From NCBI GenBank assembly GCA_018817385.1, contig JAHIUA010000092.1, positions 53,222-117,221 of the forward strand: DNA of 64,000 bases. Direction: 5' to 3'. The position numbers were made by a program, and so were the translations under genes. Below are positions 62,738-64,000 of the stretch, in pieces (position 1 is the first letter of the stretch; each line of letters opens with the position of its first letter). This DNA comes from Pseudomonadota bacterium. Lineage in GTDB: Bacteria; Desulfobacterota; Desulfobulbia; Desulfobulbales; Desulfocapsaceae. The notes below the pieces were generated by a model that was not told the origin of the DNA, searched no databases, and was given only the letters and a program-made list of their open reading frames with translations.

Positions 62738-63649
62738 TTAGCCGATCAATCGCTCTAAAATTGCCTTATGCATGTGCATCTTGTTCTCTGCCTGGTCAAA
62801 GGCTACACAGCGAGCCGATTCCAAAACCGCTTCCGTGATCTCTTCTCCACGGTGGGCAGGCAGGCAGTGTAGAACAATGGCTTCGGCCGGGGCCTTTGCC
62901 AACAACTCGTCGTTCACCTGGTAAGACTGGAACAGGGAAAGACGCTCTTCCGCCTCGTCCTCCTGCCCCATGGAGGCCCAGACATCGACATTAATCACAT
63001 CAGCCTCAGCCACCGCCTCTTCTGGACTTCGGAGAAGGGTAATCGGTTTCACCGCTTCCCGCTGTGCCGCAGCCAGAATATCCGGATCAGGGTCATAGCC
63101 TTCAGGGCAGGCAAGGGTGAGCTCGAAACCAATACGTCCTGCAGCCTGGATCCATGAATTGGCCATGTTGTTGCCATCACCCACCCACGCCACTTTCAAT
63201 TCCTCAATAGGACCTTTTTTCTCAATCACTGTCATGACATCACTTAAGATCTGACAGGGATGATGAAGATCGGTGAGGGCATTAATGACAGGAACTGAGG
63301 AATAGGCAGCAAGCTCAGTCACCACTTCCTGACCAAAGGTTCGCACGACCATGCCATCCACGTAACGGGCCATGACCCTGGCCATATCTTTTAAGGGCTC
63401 AGACCGAGCCAGCTGGGTATCACGACCGGAAAGAAAAATCACCTGCCCTCCCAGTCCATACATCGCTGATTCAAAAGAAACCCGAGTCCGGGTGGAGGGT
63501 TTTTCAAATATCAGGCCAACCGTCTTGCCAGCCAGCTGCTGGTGGACAACACCGGCCAACCGCTCCTTCTTGAGCTCCATGGCCCTGCTCACAAAACTTT
63601 TGAGCTCTTCTCTGCTAAAATCTTGTAATGACTGTAAATGGAGTACCAT
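62738..63649 (-). CDS. argF: Ornithine carbamoyltransferase
   Basis: 303 aa. Carbamoyl-phosphate motif 'FEKPSTRTRVSFESAMYG' (~50), 'DLHHPCQILSD' (~127), 'VAWVGDGNNMANSW' and 'HCLPAHRGEEITE' (~265). It makes citrulline from ornithine and carbamoyl phosphate. It is the first arginine gene in this window, probably transcribed from a promoter in the ~130 bp upstream. No strong ribosome site is visible. Confidence 0.98.
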   Translation of the reverse strand: MVLHLQSLQDFSREELKSFVSRAMELKKERLAGVVHQQLAGKTVGLIFEKPSTRTRVSFESAMYGLGGQVIFLSGRDTQLARSEPLKDMARVMARYVDGMVVRTFGQEVVTELAAYSSVPVINALTDLHHPCQILSDVMTVIEKKGPIEELKVAWVGDGNNMANSWIQAAGRIGFELTLACPEGYDPDPDILAAAQREAVKPITLLRSPEEAVAEADVINVDVWASMGQEDEAEERLSLFQSYQVNDELLAKAPAEAIVLHCLPAHRGEEITEAVLESARCVAFDQAENKMHMHKAILERLIG

Positions 63650-64000
63650 GAGATTTATCTTCTTTGCCGGCGGAAATTGTGCACTCCACCTTTTAACCGG
63701 TAAGCCCCCAAGCCCAATCGCATTAACTCTGGGGGAAAAAGAACATATTTACCTAATACCCAGATGTTTTGCAAAGACTTTTCGCGGGACAACAGACTCA
63801 CCCCTCACATTTCCAAGAGTTCAGCAGGAGCTGGAAACCATGGCAAAACTCAGCCCGCTAGAGTCTGTCGGATTTAGAGAATCGTAGCGAAAATTAGAGA
63901 AATCGAGACCAGATTTTCATGGATTTGAGGCGAATAGCAGGCCTATTTAACGAAAATCTATGGAAATATGGGCCGATTTGTCAAATTTGCAGCAGATTTA
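63650..64000. other. Region upstream of argF, no gene supported
   Basis: 351 bp. A plus-strand frame here is most likely chance. The right half is AT-rich with an inverted pair AGATTTTC (63911-63918) and GAAAATCT (63952-63959), resembling an intergenic repeat. A promoter candidate lies at 63746-63774. Confidence 0.4.
63746..63774 (-). promoter_or_regulatory. Candidate sigma70-type promoter of argF
   Basis: On the minus strand TTGCAA (63774-63769), a 17-bp spacer, then TAAATA (63751-63746), about 97 bp before the argF ATG. The spacing is ideal and the match to consensus partial. Confidence 0.35.

Noticed and set aside
63372..63887. 171-aa plus-strand ORF antisense to argF and extending past it
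   Set aside because: The first half mirrors argF; the rest has no ribosome site or recognisable sequence.
1..64000. CRISPR array or cas genes
   Set aside because: No spaced direct repeats of CRISPR type seen; the Cas4-like nuclease sits with SSB/Rad52/RadC and is an element recombination gene.

Overview
The window looks like a piece of a Desulfobacterota chromosome, probably Desulfobulbales. I judge this from the co-directional lysine/arginine block (argF-argG-argH-lipoprotein-lysA-dapF-dapA-dapB-folK) and from protein style, not from a database search. About 51 kb of accessory DNA is joined to this conserved block at a tRNA-Leu gene.

Core region (51469-64000, all minus strand): argF, argG, argH, a fibronectin-type lipoprotein, lysA, dapF, dapA, dapB, folK, a YHS-type membrane protein coupled to a transaldolase, a lytic transglycosylase, pgsA and tRNA-Leu(CAA).

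Accessory region (1-51468): a P4-type tyrosine integrase starts about 190 bp from the 3' end of tRNA-Leu, so this tRNA is the likely attachment site. The far end of the element lies outside the window. Leftward from the integrase: (a) a fully overlapping seven-gene operon (40686-49400) with a GNAT acetyltransferase, a radical SAM/SPASM protein, an oligopeptide-type binding protein, a sigma54-activator-like AAA+ ATPase, two permeases and a two-domain ABC ATPase; (b) an AlaX editing protein, an HU protein and a short transfer operon (34663-39283: NusA-like protein, TraD-like coupling protein, membrane-anchored HD protein, two unknowns) with no mating-pore genes; (c) a TacAT toxin-antitoxin pair; (d) a DNA-processing module (Rad52-like annealase, Cas4-like nuclease, SSB, RadC, DUF932) in which four genes carry similar structured 5' leaders; (e) a WYL regulator facing a small membrane protein across a perfect palindrome; (f) a zinc-binding protein, a very large VIT/vWA/DUF2135 protein and a damaged phosphatase/ADP-ribosylglycohydrolase pair; (g) a 20-kb leftward anti-phage-type island: an all-helical partner protein, an Hsp70-like ATPase, a Swt1-HEPN/SNF2 helicase, a GHKL (sacsin-type) ATPase fused to an HNH nuclease, a RecD-like helicase-nuclease, a PLD-SNF2 helicase and the N-terminus of an Eco57I-type methyltransferase that runs off the left edge.

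The two best candidates for undescribed systems are the chaperone-helicase-nuclease island (g) and the radical SAM/peptide-importer/AAA+ operon (a). Several small degraded gene fragments lie between the big defence genes, showing recent gene loss. Family assignments rest on motifs read by eye; no search was run.
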